Shown here piece by piece: positions 30,347-40,922 of a stretch of 64,000 bases of DNA. This DNA comes from Vavraia culicis subsp. floridensis (Eukaryota > Microsporidia > Pleistophoridae), in contig NW_007360611.1 of assembly GCF_000192795.1 (NCBI RefSeq), positions 1-64,000 of the forward strand, read 5' to 3'. A program made the position numbers and the translations under genes. Within the stretch, counting starts at the first letter, position 1, and each line of letters begins with the position of its first letter. Below the pieces are notes generated by a model, which searched no databases, was not told where the DNA came from, and worked only from the letters and a program-made list of their open reading frames with translations.

Positions 30347-30763
30347 ATGATATTTAAAAAACACAAAAAACATCCGCTAAAGCTCATATTATACACAAAA
30401 TTGCACCGAAGGGAACAAAAAAATGGGAAAAAATCAAGCACTGTTGCATTTTCTGATGCGTGTCACGTCATCTCCTCCAAACTACATGTCTTATCCAATT
30501 TAATTCTGGAAGGAGACCAATTTCCATCCCAAGAAATGAAAGAATTGGTGGATGAACTGGTAAAACTTAAAAGAATAGATGTGAGCATGGGGGTACCGCT
30601 GAATGTCATTGAGATGTTAGACGACGGCAAAGATTTTGATGCCATCTTTGCCGAGAGAGAAAAAGAGGAACTTGAGGAGAGAAAGGAAACCATCGAAACA
30701 GAAAAGAGAACGAATATGTTTTATGAGGAATTAAGCAAGTTGGACTTGAAATTGAAAAGGTAG
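30347..30763 (+). CDS. MED10: Mediator complex subunit 10
   Basis: Med10 (Nut2 in yeast) is a Mediator middle-module subunit bridging activators and RNA polymerase II. The 138-residue product has the family core: a leading helix (AFSDACHVISSKLHVLSNLI), then ELVDELVKLKRID, then the hallmark VPLNVIEMLDDGKDF, which corresponds to the conserved VPLEVFEYID-GKNP. A helical tail ending FYEELSKL matches the conserved LLLSEL region. The basic N-terminal ~28 residues are not part of the family and the exact start is uncertain, although CCCT directly precedes this ATG. Confidence 0.75.
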   Translation: MIFKKHKKHPLKLILYTKLHRREQKNGKKSSTVAFSDACHVISSKLHVLSNLILEGDQFPSQEMKELVDELVKLKRIDVSMGVPLNVIEMLDDGKDFDAIFAEREKEELEERKETIETEKRTNMFYEELSKLDLKLKR

Positions 30764-31091
30764 TACACCAAATTTGGTTGTGCAGGATGGTTGCAGGAAC
30801 AGACAAAGAGGTATGTGACATGTGGCGGTATTGGGCTTGGTAAGCGTGATAGGTATTGTTAAATAAATCAGTCAACATGAGTTGAAAATAAAATGCATGT
30901 TCCGACGTACAGAGTTGCTCTCTCGTGGAAATAATTGACTAAAAGGAATCACACTTTTATTATCTGGTCAGTTATTGAAGCAGCTGTTTTTAGGACTTGT
31001 TGACGAATTTTAAATTTTTTGTTAAATCCGTACTCCTCACCGGGCATTCAGTAATCCGACCGATAGCCACAAAAAGCAGGGCTGAACGCTC
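30764..31091. other. Convergent spacer
   Basis: This is the 3' spacer between Med10 and the V-ATPase gene. Nothing further seen. Confidence 0.5.
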
Positions 31092-31766
31092 TCAAACAAA
31101 TATTTTAATCTTTTCTTTCATAATGAAACCGATACCAATGCCCATTACACCCAGACTGCCCGCAAGAAACTCGTAAAAAACAAGTTTGGAGAACAATTTC
31201 GGATCTTTAGCATCCATGACACAAATAGCGGCACAGATAATGCCAGTCGCAAATGATGAGGCAAATCCAACTGCTCCAGTGATTGTACCAGCCCCAAAGA
31301 GAATGTACGAGACATCCTTCAAGTTTTTGCTGTCATGTGGTATGGAATTAAAGATGAAATACGATATTACAATACCGCAGAGCAGGTTCCCCTCACATAT
31401 TATGACTCCCACGAGAGACTTAGATCCTATTTTTGGATTAAATATGCTCGCTCCAGCACATGTGCGCGATATGGCGAGCATTCCCTTGGTAGTGCCTATT
31501 GCGTTCAGTATAAAACACAGAAATGATCCCAAATAGGCAAAAAGGGCATCGTTCAAAAATAAATCGAAGGGAAACGATGTGTACAGCAGGTAAAGAACGA
31601 GGATTGTTAGCGAGAGTTTGATGAGAAAGTGCATTTGCGGCAGGGGGTAAAAGTAAACGTTTTTAACGAATGATGGGTCATTAAGCACAACAGGAAGCAA
31701 GTACTGCGCTGAAAGAAGTGTGAGGGGCAATATTAGATCAGAATACACGAGTGGCATAACATGCAT
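31092..31766 (-). CDS. V-ATPase proteolipid subunit c'' (Vma16-like)
   Basis: This is a proteolipid of the V0 rotor ring, which carries protons across acidic organelle membranes. The 224-residue product has an N-terminal extra membrane segment (about 46-66) and four proteolipid helices. E125 in VGVIICEGNLLCGI aligns with the essential proton-carrying glutamate of subunit c''. The remaining landmarks are GTTKGMLAISRTCAG, the Gly/Ala-rich FGAGTITGAVGFASSFATG and the last helix LGVMGIGIGFIM. Length and the extra helix favour c'' over c. A second in-frame methionine (fourth residue) is a possible start. Confidence 0.88.
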   Translation of the reverse strand: MHVMPLVYSDLILPLTLLSAQYLLPVVLNDPSFVKNVYFYPLPQMHFLIKLSLTILVLYLLYTSFPFDLFLNDALFAYLGSFLCFILNAIGTTKGMLAISRTCAGASIFNPKIGSKSLVGVIICEGNLLCGIVISYFIFNSIPHDSKNLKDVSYILFGAGTITGAVGFASSFATGIICAAICVMDAKDPKLFSKLVFYEFLAGSLGVMGIGIGFIMKEKIKIFV

Positions 31767-32048
31767 CGTACATTAATCTTGAGACACCATTTTTGTTTAT
31801 TTTAGAGGTATAAATGGAACCAATACACATTTTTTCATTAGCATGCAACAGGAAGATTGATTAGCAAATTAAACAAACAAATAAACCGATGAACGCGTAA
31901 GGAGGGTTTAGATAGCACATCACACATTACGCATATGGTAAGTATACGAAGAAATGCCGCGCAATGCATCGATATATTCCTAAATTTATGGACAAAACAT
32001 TTTTTAGATCGTTTTCACACCCCCTAACCAAAAAGGACAAAGCTGTGA

Positions 32049-34256
32049 ATGTATGACCTGTACACGAATTTTCCTGAGTTATCGTCTTTTAAACCGGAAA
32101 TTGAAGGTCTTTCATCCTCGGTCCGCGATATAATCAAAAAGATTGTTTTGGCCGTGAACAGACGTGCGAATTATTACCACTTTAACTACGAAAAGGTCAA
32201 GGAGGAGAATGGAAACCTATGGAAGAAGATAAATGAATTGAAAAAAGAAAATATTAAACTGATAAGCAGGCTAGAGGCATACAAGAATGACAACAACGAT
32301 GACCTGGGTGTTGAACATATAAGTATGGCGAATGTTGATGGTGCTGCGTTATTTGGAGGGGAGAAAATGGATGATTACCAGAGAGCCGGCAATTTCCAAA
32401 GTGAGGTGCATATTAATGGCGAGAGCAATGAAAAGAGAAACAGCGGAGCGATAGTCATCGATAGCAGAGATGATGGCGATGAAAAGAACGGAAATGAAAA
32501 AATGGAGGATGCATTTGGTGTCAATTTTACTAACATAGATGAGAACAAGAAAGATGGAGGAAGTACCTTAAGGGATAAACGTGTATCAGTAGGGGAGTCA
32601 AACGATAGCATACACAACAAATCGATGGAAAACAACTTTTTGGACTCGCATGCGTCCCAAGACGATGGAAGTTTTAACACGTCGTTTTTTTCAAATCCTC
32701 TGACTATAATAAATTTACAGAACACTATTTACCAGCTGAACAAAGAAAATATTTTACTAAAGGATAAAAACGAAAGATTGAGCAAGGAAATATCATTTGT
32801 ACTGGATGATGGAGCAACAAATAGGACTGGGAGAACGGTAGATACATATGTAAATGATTACTATGACGTGATAGGGTTGCTAAAAAATATGTGCAGGCTT
32901 AATGATTCACTAAAAAATGAAAACGTCAGGTTGGAGGCATCTCTTATTTTTGAAAGAAAAGAAAGGGAGAAGTTAGTTTCGGAGTATAAAAGTGCTATAA
33001 GCGGGCAGCTTGATCGCCTCAAAAGGGAGAACACGGAGCTACGAATTGCTGATGAGCGCCTAGGGAGCGAGTTAACCAGTGTGATGGACAAATGTAAACT
33101 ACTGGAGCGAAGCAATGAGGAGTATTTTAGTAGATGTAAGTTCATGGAAGTAGAAAATTATGATTTGAAGTTCAAGAACAGTATTTACGAAGGACTCGAG
33201 CGAAAATTAGAAGACAAAAATTTTGAACTTCGGACGTATGAATATAAACTTAAAGAAAAAGAGAAGGAAAATGAGCGATTAGGAGAAATGTTGAAGGATA
33301 GAGAGGATAAAATACATTCTATGCTCGTAAAAAAGCCGTTTAGACAGATATTTTTGGATTATAAGCAGATTTTTTATCAACTGCGAGAAGTCATTCATGG
33401 TATGATTACCAGAACTGTGGAGGTTGAGGCTTTGGTACAAAAATTGAGCAAGGTAAGCAAAACCGAGATCGCCAATATTCGAAGTGTTGCAGATGCGAGA
33501 GAAAGGATGGCTGTAACGTGTAGAGATGAGGCGAATGAGAGTTTAAAGAAAGTGGAACAAGTGAACGAGATGCTCCATCAGAGTAATGAACGTATGCGGG
33601 TAATGACAGATGAGATTGAAAATCTCAAAAAAGATGAAGCCAGTGCGATCAATAAACTAAATGAAATACAAGAAGAAAATGCAGACCTTAAGAACAAGAT
33701 TGATGTGCTTCTAGTGCAAAAGAACACGTTTATTCAAAACAATCAGGGTCAAATTGTGAAATTACTGGAAATAGAGAGAAAGGAAAACGAGAAAGAGCTG
33801 CAAAAATACAAAAAAATGGTTGCGGATGTCGACTTGGGCAAAGTTATGGATGTCAAGACGCTTATGAAGCAATTGGAGGAAAGCAGAGGTGTTATTGACG
33901 GCTTAGAGAAGGATAAGAGGGATATTAATGATCAGTTTAACGTTGAAAAGAAGCGCATTGCAGACTACTATGCACAGGAGTTACAAAAGGCTAAGACGGC
34001 AATTGATGATTTAAGTGGAAAACAGCATTTTTATATGGCAAGTTTTGAGGAAATAAGGAATTTTGTGCAGAGTAATTTTAACATAAATGTTTGTGACTTT
34101 GGGCAGCTCAAGGAAGTGATTTTGAACTTGTCAGAGAAATGTAGCAAGTTGAATGACGAGTTGGAGACAAAGGAAAGAAGCATAGATAATTTTAAAAGCA
34201 TCATAGTTAAGCTCCGATCGGTAAACGAGAAGATGCTAAAAAGAATCAAAGAATAA
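32049..34256 (+). CDS. Large coiled-coil protein, unknown function
   Basis: The product has 735 residues. A short N-terminal helical region (to about 70) is followed by a low-complexity acidic/Asn/Ser/Gly-rich segment (about 85-205). Nearly continuous coiled coil runs from about 225 to the end (heptad-rich KENILLKDKNERLSKEI, LKRENTELRIADERLGSEL and similar). No transmembrane or enzymatic motif is visible. A CCCCC run lies about 27 bases before the ATG. The pattern suits a nuclear-pore basket, spindle-pole or Golgi-type structural protein, but none can be chosen. It converges with NUF2. Confidence 0.85.
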   Translation: MYDLYTNFPELSSFKPEIEGLSSSVRDIIKKIVLAVNRRANYYHFNYEKVKEENGNLWKKINELKKENIKLISRLEAYKNDNNDDLGVEHISMANVDGAALFGGEKMDDYQRAGNFQSEVHINGESNEKRNSGAIVIDSRDDGDEKNGNEKMEDAFGVNFTNIDENKKDGGSTLRDKRVSVGESNDSIHNKSMENNFLDSHASQDDGSFNTSFFSNPLTIINLQNTIYQLNKENILLKDKNERLSKEISFVLDDGATNRTGRTVDTYVNDYYDVIGLLKNMCRLNDSLKNENVRLEASLIFERKEREKLVSEYKSAISGQLDRLKRENTELRIADERLGSELTSVMDKCKLLERSNEEYFSRCKFMEVENYDLKFKNSIYEGLERKLEDKNFELRTYEYKLKEKEKENERLGEMLKDREDKIHSMLVKKPFRQIFLDYKQIFYQLREVIHGMITRTVEVEALVQKLSKVSKTEIANIRSVADARERMAVTCRDEANESLKKVEQVNEMLHQSNERMRVMTDEIENLKKDEASAINKLNEIQEENADLKNKIDVLLVQKNTFIQNNQGQIVKLLEIERKENEKELQKYKKMVADVDLGKVMDVKTLMKQLEESRGVIDGLEKDKRDINDQFNVEKKRIADYYAQELQKAKTAIDDLSGKQHFYMASFEEIRNFVQSNFNINVCDFGQLKEVILNLSEKCSKLNDELETKERSIDNFKSIIVKLRSVNEKMLKRIKE

Positions 34257-34629
34257 CCACCAAAATAGTGTAAATAGTTAAAAACACGTGAAATATAATG
34301 AAACAAAACCTAAGATGAACAAAGCGTATTTGTCGATTAAAACTATTTCCATACAGTGTTCAAAAATGTACTACGTACACCGGCAGTCAATATGTGATGT
34401 TTAATCACTTTGACCTTAAAACCTGTCAAATGCACGTATTGCAATTTAAGAATTTGAGGTTCTGCTTGTTTTATAAGTTGCCAAAGATAATTTTCATTTA
34501 TTGTGACGTATAGGAAGTATCTTTGCAAGTGGAAGTCTCTAGCAACCGATGTGACACAAAGACATAACTAATAAAGCGTAGTAGGACACTGTTTTATATC
34601 CTGGGTGCTATATCAACGATATTTTAATT
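34257..34629. other. Convergent spacer
   Basis: AT-rich; nothing recognised. Confidence 0.5.
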
Positions 34630-35916
34630 TTACAGCTCGCGGTTGAAGTCCTCAAATCCCATAAAATACTTATTGGCAGCGTTTTTCAGTTCTGTCAATT
34701 TGCTTATTAATACATGCATATCCTTCTGATGCTGGTTCATAACCTGTACCATTTTAAATTCAAGTTCTTTTATCTCCTTCTGATTATTCGCTATCCTTTC
34801 GAAATAATCGTTTCTTTCTGTTCTTACTTTTGAGTAATTGTCCTTTAATTTATTGAGGTTGTTAGACAGCTCCTTCGCGTTTTCCTGATCTTTCTTTTTC
34901 AATGCCTCTATCTTCCCCTCAATATGGCTTATCTGCCTACTTAGGTGCTCCACTCGTCTGTTAGACGCATTTATGGACATGGATAGGTTCTTAATCGTTC
35001 TCTCAAAACCTGCTATCTCGTTTTGCAATGCTTGCATAGCCTTTGTCTTGTTCTTCTGGCTGATAGCCATTTTTATCGCGTTCTGCATTCTTACCTTTTC
35101 CCCTTCTTCTTTTTCGATTAATTCAGCCGTATGTCTAATCTTTTTGTTGAATTCTTCGATGCTAACCTTCTCTGTCCTGATCAGGACTTGCATCTCCTCG
35201 ATCAAGGACAGCATCTTCGAAGGATCATCAATCACCTGTGTCTTCATTTCCTTTATCTCTTGTTTTAAATTCAAGCATACCAATTTCAACGAGCTCAATT
35301 TGTCGTAAGACTCGTCTCTTTCTCTTTTTATCTCCTCAACTTTGTTTACGCGTTCTCGCTGCTCTCTGCAAATGCTTTTTACCTCCTCTTCTAATTCTTC
35401 CACCTTCTTTTGTAATTCGCTGTTTTCCTTTTCCCTTTTTAGCGCTTCGTCCTTCATATTCTTAAGCTTCGACTCAGCCATGTCTATTGACACATTTATC
35501 TCGCTTAGCAAGTTCTCTTGCTCCTCCTTTTTCGATAATAACTTTTCATAATATTCCTTCTTGCTGTCTCTATATATACAAAAGTTGTAGATGGTGCTCA
35601 GAAAATTCAAATTTCTTTTGTATGAAGGTGTAAGCAAGTCTTTGAGCTCAAAAAAATCGATGCCGAGCCTCCTTAACAACATATCCACTCTTTTATAAAG
35701 TATCATGAGAAATTTTGACTCATCTGCATCATTACTTATACCATTGTTAATGCATACGCAATTTATGATGGAATTATAAATTCGTAGAACACTCTGAAGA
35801 GAAGGTTTGACCACTTCTGATTGCATAATCTGGATACCATGTTCAGAAAAATAGCTGATGATCTCTGAAGGCTGGAAATTAGGTATCAAGTAAATGTTGT
35901 CTTTCTGTTTTGTCAT
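34630..35916 (-). CDS. NUF2: Kinetochore protein NUF2
   Basis: Nuf2 pairs with Ndc80 to bind microtubules at the outer kinetochore. The 428-residue product has the N-terminal Nuf2 calponin-homology-like domain (IPNFQPSEIISYFSEHGIQI, then LQSVLRIYNSIINCVC; about 1-130). A long coiled coil follows to near the C-terminus. Length is close to the family's usual 450. CCCC lies just before the ATG. The N-terminal pattern fits Nuf2 rather than Ndc80, which has a longer basic tail and a different CH domain. Confidence 0.82.
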   Translation of the reverse strand: MTKQKDNIYLIPNFQPSEIISYFSEHGIQIMQSEVVKPSLQSVLRIYNSIINCVCINNGISNDADESKFLMILYKRVDMLLRRLGIDFFELKDLLTPSYKRNLNFLSTIYNFCIYRDSKKEYYEKLLSKKEEQENLLSEINVSIDMAESKLKNMKDEALKREKENSELQKKVEELEEEVKSICREQRERVNKVEEIKRERDESYDKLSSLKLVCLNLKQEIKEMKTQVIDDPSKMLSLIEEMQVLIRTEKVSIEEFNKKIRHTAELIEKEEGEKVRMQNAIKMAISQKNKTKAMQALQNEIAGFERTIKNLSMSINASNRRVEHLSRQISHIEGKIEALKKKDQENAKELSNNLNKLKDNYSKVRTERNDYFERIANNQKEIKELEFKMVQVMNQHQKDMHVLISKLTELKNAANKYFMGFEDFNREL

Positions 35917-36829
35917 CTAGGGGTGAAATACAGGGGGGGCAAAAATCGGAAAGCGTATAAGTTCTGTAGCATTATGAATCAAGAAACGGCAAAACTGCAC
36001 ATTATAGATATTTCATGGGAGAAGCGGTAGACAATAATAGAAACGGATGAATTGAAATTATCAGGCTCTGAATAAAAATATTGCATATAAATGAAAGGTA
36101 AAAAATACGTAAAAACTTTTTTGCGCTTGAAAACAAGCAAAGACTGATTTTAATAAGGAATTATTTCAGCAGTAGCTAAATATTTTTAAAGCGTAATTTA
36201 TTGCATTGTTCCTTGCTTTATGTATAGGATCTTTTACCATCATAAAATTCACTTTACCACTTGCTACGACCAACCACAGTCACGATATTGGCACATAAAA
36301 AAATTCTAAAAAATATTTAGATGTAGGATTTCACATATAGGACAAGATATCCCAAATATGTGCTGAGTTAAATAAAATATTTTGGAAAAAAATCTAAATG
36401 CTCGCTCGTTCCACAAGAAGGAAGAAAATACATTTTGAGTAGAATATATCAAACATGATGCTTGTTTAACACATATTGTGAAAATACATATCTTATACAT
36501 GTACCACGGAAAGATACATGCCATAAATGATGAAGCTACGCTAAGCTAACATAACGATACAATTTTTTTGAGCTCTTGCGTCGTTGTTGCTTGATGTCGT
36601 AGACATAAAAACACGTTCCTATTGCTTCTAATTAATGAAATGTTTTTGCGCATTGCATCCGCCACCAACTAAAAATTAGGATGTAGTATAACCGGCAAAT
36701 TAGGTAAAAATGTCATTTATTTGTACTACATGCTTACCGTATCATACAAATAAGTCGACTATTATTATGTCATAAGCTGTTTGCAAGTTTCGTCTCATAG
36801 ATTTATGACTTAATCACACATCTGCTTGA
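35917..36829. other. AT-rich spacer upstream of the Helitron relic
   Basis: No gene recognised. It may contain the decayed body of the element whose 3' end is at 37209, but I could not locate a 5' terminus. Confidence 0.4.
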
Positions 36830-37072
36830 ACTGCAGGACAAACTATGATTTTTGAATTGTACATGTCAAAGAAAGCGACTAATTTGTTAATCTTTTATGG
36901 CTTATATCTGCACAGCCCAGTCTTTATGCATGGCCAGTTGTATGTAGCTCTGTCGAGAGTGCGCTATGCAAACGGTCTAAGAGTGTATGTTGCTGACAAT
37001 GGAGACCAAGGAAAGCATGAGAATGGTAAAGTATACACAAGAAATGTTGTATACAATGAGCTACTAGAATGA
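36830..37072 (+). pseudogene. C-terminal fragment of a Helitron/PIF1-type helicase
   Basis: Translation gives AGQTMIFEL (from the conserved helicase motif around AQGQT), then HGQLYVALSRVRYANGLRVY, the motif VI block of PIF1/Helitron helicases. It ends VYTRNVVYNELLE, a typical Helitron tail. A TGA lies in frame two codons upstream of AGQT, and no larger frame precedes it, so only the last part of the gene survives. The intact Helitron-like terminus about 100 bp downstream links it to the transposon rather than to a cellular PIF1. Confidence 0.8.
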
Positions 37073-37177
37073 AAGTGATTTATTGATTTGTAACCACAGA
37101 ACAGTTGGTAGAAAGGAATGACCTGATGTTTTAGTTATACTCAAAAGCGTTATTTTAGTATACTATCCATTCATACA

Positions 37178-37209
37178 CCCGTTTTTGAAAAACGGGATGG
37201 TACAGCTAG
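37178..37209 (+). mobile_element. Helitron 3' terminus (hairpin plus CTAG)
   Basis: A hairpin, CCCGTTTTT-G-AAAAACGGG (37178-37196), is followed after 9 nt by CTAG (37206-37209) and then T. Helitrons end in a short GC-containing hairpin about 10-12 nt before CTRR and insert before a T. The arrangement follows immediately after a Helitron helicase tail. Confidence 0.75.
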
Positions 37210-37707
37210 TTGTTGTATAAAAAAGCGTTGTAAACATTTTATGTACGCAATCAAGCACTTTATGATTGTAACAACAATTATTTAACATGATATTTGGCAA
37301 AAATAGAGAGACTAGTTTTTCAGTCATCTTGATGGAAGCCGTCATACATTCTCACAAGATCAAAAAAACCAGTACAATGTTCCATAGACACCACCACTTT
37401 GCTAATAGAGCAAAGGAAATAAAAAGTTGAATATTTTGATGGTATGTCAAGTGACTTGTACCGATAAAACACCGCTGTGACAGGGAATTAAAGTGATGTA
37501 TGCATTTCAAATTATTCTGACACGCTGTAGCATTTTCTTGGTATGTGTAAAATAGAGCTAAGTAATAGTTAAAATGGTTTAATTTCTCTGATTTTTTTAT
37601 CAAAGCCTTAAATTGGTATGCAGTCAATCTATTTCAAAATGTATTCTAAATGTCTCTTAGATTAACACAAACGAGGGTTTTACGAGAGAAAATCCACATC
37701 CCTTAGA
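37210..37707. other. Intergenic spacer
   Basis: Host sequence beyond the Helitron end; nothing else recognised. Confidence 0.45.
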
Positions 37708-37905
37708 ATGCCGAACGACTTGGTAGATAATGCATTCGAAGAACTGCTAAAGGCAATAAGAACGATGAATAGTAACGATCAAACACTCATGAATAGGTTC
37801 GAAGAAATGATAGAGGATACAGAGAATAGAAACGGTATGTTAGAAAAAGCGATTTCGGAAATGATTAAGAACAAAACTAGTAATGGAGAGAAAATGGATA
37901 TGTGA
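37708..37905 (+). CDS. Small acidic helical protein, unknown
   Basis: The 65-residue product is acidic and helical (NAFEELLKAIRTMNSND, MNRFEEMIEDTENRN). CCC lies six bases before the ATG. The family is not recognised. It may be a small subunit of a complex. Confidence 0.45.
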   Translation: MPNDLVDNAFEELLKAIRTMNSNDQTLMNRFEEMIEDTENRNGMLEKAISEMIKNKTSNGEKMDM

Positions 37906-38640
37906 GCTTGTGGTGATATTGCATTTTCTCTTAAGTATTTACTGGTGATAGATTAGTGCTTTCTCATTAAAACAAGTACTTTGACTATTTGCGACAAATA
38001 TTCATTTAAAAGTATGATAGTATGGTCAACAATTTAATGTTTTTTTGTCCAGAAATAACTGTTATAACTTATTCATCAATCTTAATTGCCATCTAGCTTT
38101 CCAAAATTCATCGATTCTGCAATTTGCTTCATATCGGTATTATCGTATTGGTGGTTCCTTTATCAGCCTTTCCGGCTCGGACATGTTTTGATTAAATGCA
38201 TGTGGTCGAATACGGTATTTTATTCATGTCTGATTGACCAAAAATAAGTGTTTCATTGATCGGCGTGACAGATTTGGTGTGATTAATAGTTTTATGGATC
38301 GTATTATGCGGTTTGATATCTAAAAATTATAATGTCATAAGAGAATTACCTGGTAATGTGTTCACTACAGAAGCAATCGGATGGACTTCATCGATGTTTT
38401 ACATCAATTGGAACCATTAGTTCTATTCTCCAGATCTTTGCTAATCAACAATCGATGTGTTAATGTTTAACTTGTGCATGCGAATTGATACCACATCGAT
38501 TAGAATATTCTCTTAATTCACGTCATGACTTTAGTCTCAGTATTACGTTCAGAAATCAACATGCGACTCGATAGGTCAGAAAGGTTTGAAAAGGAGGACA
38601 ACCATTTTTCAGATCAAAAAAAAAGACGAGTGAGACACCC
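37906..38640. other. Intergenic spacer
   Basis: No gene or repeat recognised apart from the C-run at its right edge. Confidence 0.5.
38638..38640 (+). promoter_or_regulatory. C-run directly before the Lso2-like start
   Basis: CACCC abuts the ATG, an extreme case of the microsporidian start-proximal motif and consistent with a very short 5' UTR. Confidence 0.5.
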
Positions 38641-38886
38641 ATGGGAAAAACAAGAAATTACGCTAAAAAATTAGAAGGGAGACGTAGAAAAGAAGAAAGA
38701 GAGGCTGAGAAAAAACGCCTAGAAGAGGAAGAGAAGGAAAAGCGGCTGACCGAATGGTGGTCTCTAGGTGCAAGGGATGATACGAAGGAAAGAGAAAAAG
38801 AGGCGAAGAAAGCGGAGAAACAGATGAGAAAACAGATCAATGAGGAGACACTAAGGAATGAAATTGAGCAGTATAGCAAGAAGTGA
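38641..38886 (+). CDS. Ribosome hibernation factor Lso2/CCDC124-like
   Basis: Lso2/CCDC124 binds idle 80S ribosomes across the mRNA channel and tRNA sites. It has been seen in spore ribosomes of the microsporidian Paranosema. The 81-residue product is almost entirely Lys/Glu/Arg helix with the family order: a basic N-terminus (MGKTRNYAKKLEGRRRKEE), a charged helix, a tryptophan-containing turn (EWWSLGARDDTKERE, matching the family KWEQGSRKEN), and a second helix (KEAKKAEKQMRKQINEE). Length matches yeast Lso2. Highly charged proteins can mimic one another, but the Trp-Gly-Arg turn in the right position is a specific feature. Confidence 0.75.
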   Translation: MGKTRNYAKKLEGRRRKEEREAEKKRLEEEEKEKRLTEWWSLGARDDTKEREKEAKKAEKQMRKQINEETLRNEIEQYSKK

Positions 38887-39644
38887 ACAATGATAGATGT
38901 GGAATTTGAGCGGCAATAAAGCTTTATAACGTTTTTCCAGTTATTACATGCAACATGTTCTCCTTAATTTCCATCGTAATGAATGTTTACTTTGTGAAGG
39001 AGGGCCCATCTCGAAGCAGAAGAAACTCGTGTGGAGAAGGCGTGCCTTTATAAACATTCAGAAGAGCCAGGGTAAGCGTGTTAAAAGCATTGCACCAAAT
39101 TTGATGCGCATGTTTCTTAGTTATCTACCCCGTGTAGTAATCTTTAGTCAGGGATGCTTTTAGCGAATCTAACTAAATCAATGGTAATTCATTATTTTGC
39201 AGCGACCCCAGATAGTGGGTGTGATAGAAAAGATATCTTGGCCAGCTTTGTCACTTGAGTTGATTGCTCTTTTAGATGATAACCGACCAGCAATGTCCCA
39301 CACAAGTGATGGTTATATTTGTGCCTGTTGTTATAACCTCCATTTTGTGTAAAGTCGTTGCATCATTGTTTGTTTGACCCGAGTTAGAGTGTAAGGTTTC
39401 GCTAGGTTAGCTTAGGACACACTTCCAAAACAGCTTTTGTCCCTTCTTGCTAGTACCGTATTGGTGAGAAAAAATGATAGCTGCGCACTAGATTTACTGC
39501 CATTTTGTTGGTAGATCGGAAGTACCATGCCTCTACAACATCATTCTCTAACTATAAGCTCGGTGTAACGTAAATATTCTTAGCTAAAATCGTTGCCACC
39601 TCATATCAACATTAAAGTACCCATCCTAAACAACAATTTTAATT
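38887..39644. other. Intergenic spacer
   Basis: A 71-residue open frame at 38948-39163 lacks clear protein features and is not called. Confidence 0.5.
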
Positions 39645-39848
39645 CTATTTATCTTTCCTTCCAATGTGATTGACTAAGTATCGCTCCTTTTCATCGTATA
39701 CTGCGATATAAGATGACAGACATTCCTCTATATTATATACCCGCTTTTTGCCCGCTATGTGAAGAATTATTTTGTTATCATCTATGTATTCTATCCGCTC
39801 ACTTCCATTTAATTGCACTTTGTCGTCCAACTCTATAATAATGTCCAT
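39645..39848 (-). CDS. Small protein, unknown
   Basis: The 67-residue product has alternating hydrophobic strands (DIIIELDDKVQLNG, NKIILHIAGKKRVYNI), suggesting a small beta-rich fold. CCC lies eight bases before the ATG. The family is not recognised. Confidence 0.45.
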   Translation of the reverse strand: MDIIIELDDKVQLNGSERIEYIDDNKIILHIAGKKRVYNIEECLSSYIAVYDEKERYLVNHIGRKDK

Positions 39849-40418
39849 TTATCGAAGGGCTTCGGAAACTAAAATTAAATGAGCATTTTCTGCCATTATT
39901 CGTAATATATTTGGATGTAAAAGCACTTAATTAACTCATTTATTAACATTTGTTAATAATTAGAAATATATACGCATATCGTGCAGAACTTCGATCAAAA
40001 AGTCTTGCATTGACAGGGCTTAGGAAACAAATCTCTATAAGAGATAGGAATTAAAATAAAATGTTCTATTAACGAATATTTGATGAGAAGAAAAAGAAAT
40101 TTAGCGTTAAAAAAGAATTTAAAGTAATATATTGATACAATACACGTTCTAGACTGCTATTCGAGCGCTTCATAGTGATGAAAGCACAAGAATTTAAATA
40201 TAGGTATGTTCTCTAACAAGTACCACACACAGCTCAACATTCAAAAATATGCAACAAAATACCATGTAAGTGGAATATATCTACACGATATACCATAAAT
40301 GGTATGCACTACAACATAGAGATATAACTGAGGTATAAACAAACACTTTTCTCACAATACTACGATAAAGAACAAAGAATAAACTGAAGGACACAGTGTT
40401 TTTATAAACAACATGAAA
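39849..40418. other. Very AT-rich spacer
   Basis: No gene or repeat recognised. Confidence 0.5.
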
Positions 40419-40922
40419 CTATGACTTAAAAAAGTATAAGATTGCAACATCTTCTGGCGATGCTTCGCATTCCTTTCCGTTTTTACTTGCATCTTCTACC
40501 ACACTCATTGCTCGTTCAAACTTACATATAATATCGGGTACACTTTCATTAATATCTCTAAGATACGTGTAATCAACCGGTACATTCTCTATAACATTAT
40601 ATTCGTTCTCTTTTTCTTCCTCCTCCATCATTACCTGTTCCAAATCTTTTTCTAGCTTCTTGTAATGCTCCTCTATTTCTTGAGCACACTTCAACGGCAA
40701 CTCTCTCCTCGTAATTGCCAGTTTCTCTATCATTTGATCTCTTATTTCTTCTTTGTCAGCCAATTCTGTCTCACTCGCTGGTATGATTATTTCAGTGTTG
40801 GCCACGATTATTTTTCTTAGGGTCTTGAACAGTTTTAATTTTGTCCTTGTAAGTGGCGACAGTTGTTCCTGCAGTGATACTAGGATCTCATCAAGCTGAT
40901 CAGTCGATATCTGCACTTTCAT
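40419..40922 (-). CDS. Acidic helical/coiled-coil protein, unknown
   Basis: The revised 167-residue product starts at MKVQISTDQL, where CCCC precedes the ATG by one base; the frame extends further upstream but without that signal. It is helical, with a Glu-rich coiled segment (EEHYKKLEKDLEQVMMEEEE) in the middle. No catalytic or membrane motif is visible. A kinetochore or Mediator-like structural subunit is conceivable but unsupported. Confidence 0.6.
   Translation of the reverse strand: MKVQISTDQLDEILVSLQEQLSPLTRTKLKLFKTLRKIIVANTEIIIPASETELADKEEIRDQMIEKLAITRRELPLKCAQEIEEHYKKLEKDLEQVMMEEEEKENEYNVIENVPVDYTYLRDINESVPDIICKFERAMSVVEDASKNGKECEASPEDVAILYFFKS

Noticed and set aside
38948..39163. 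71-residue open frame after the Lso2-like gene
   Set aside because: No start motif, no protein-like pattern and no recognisable family.
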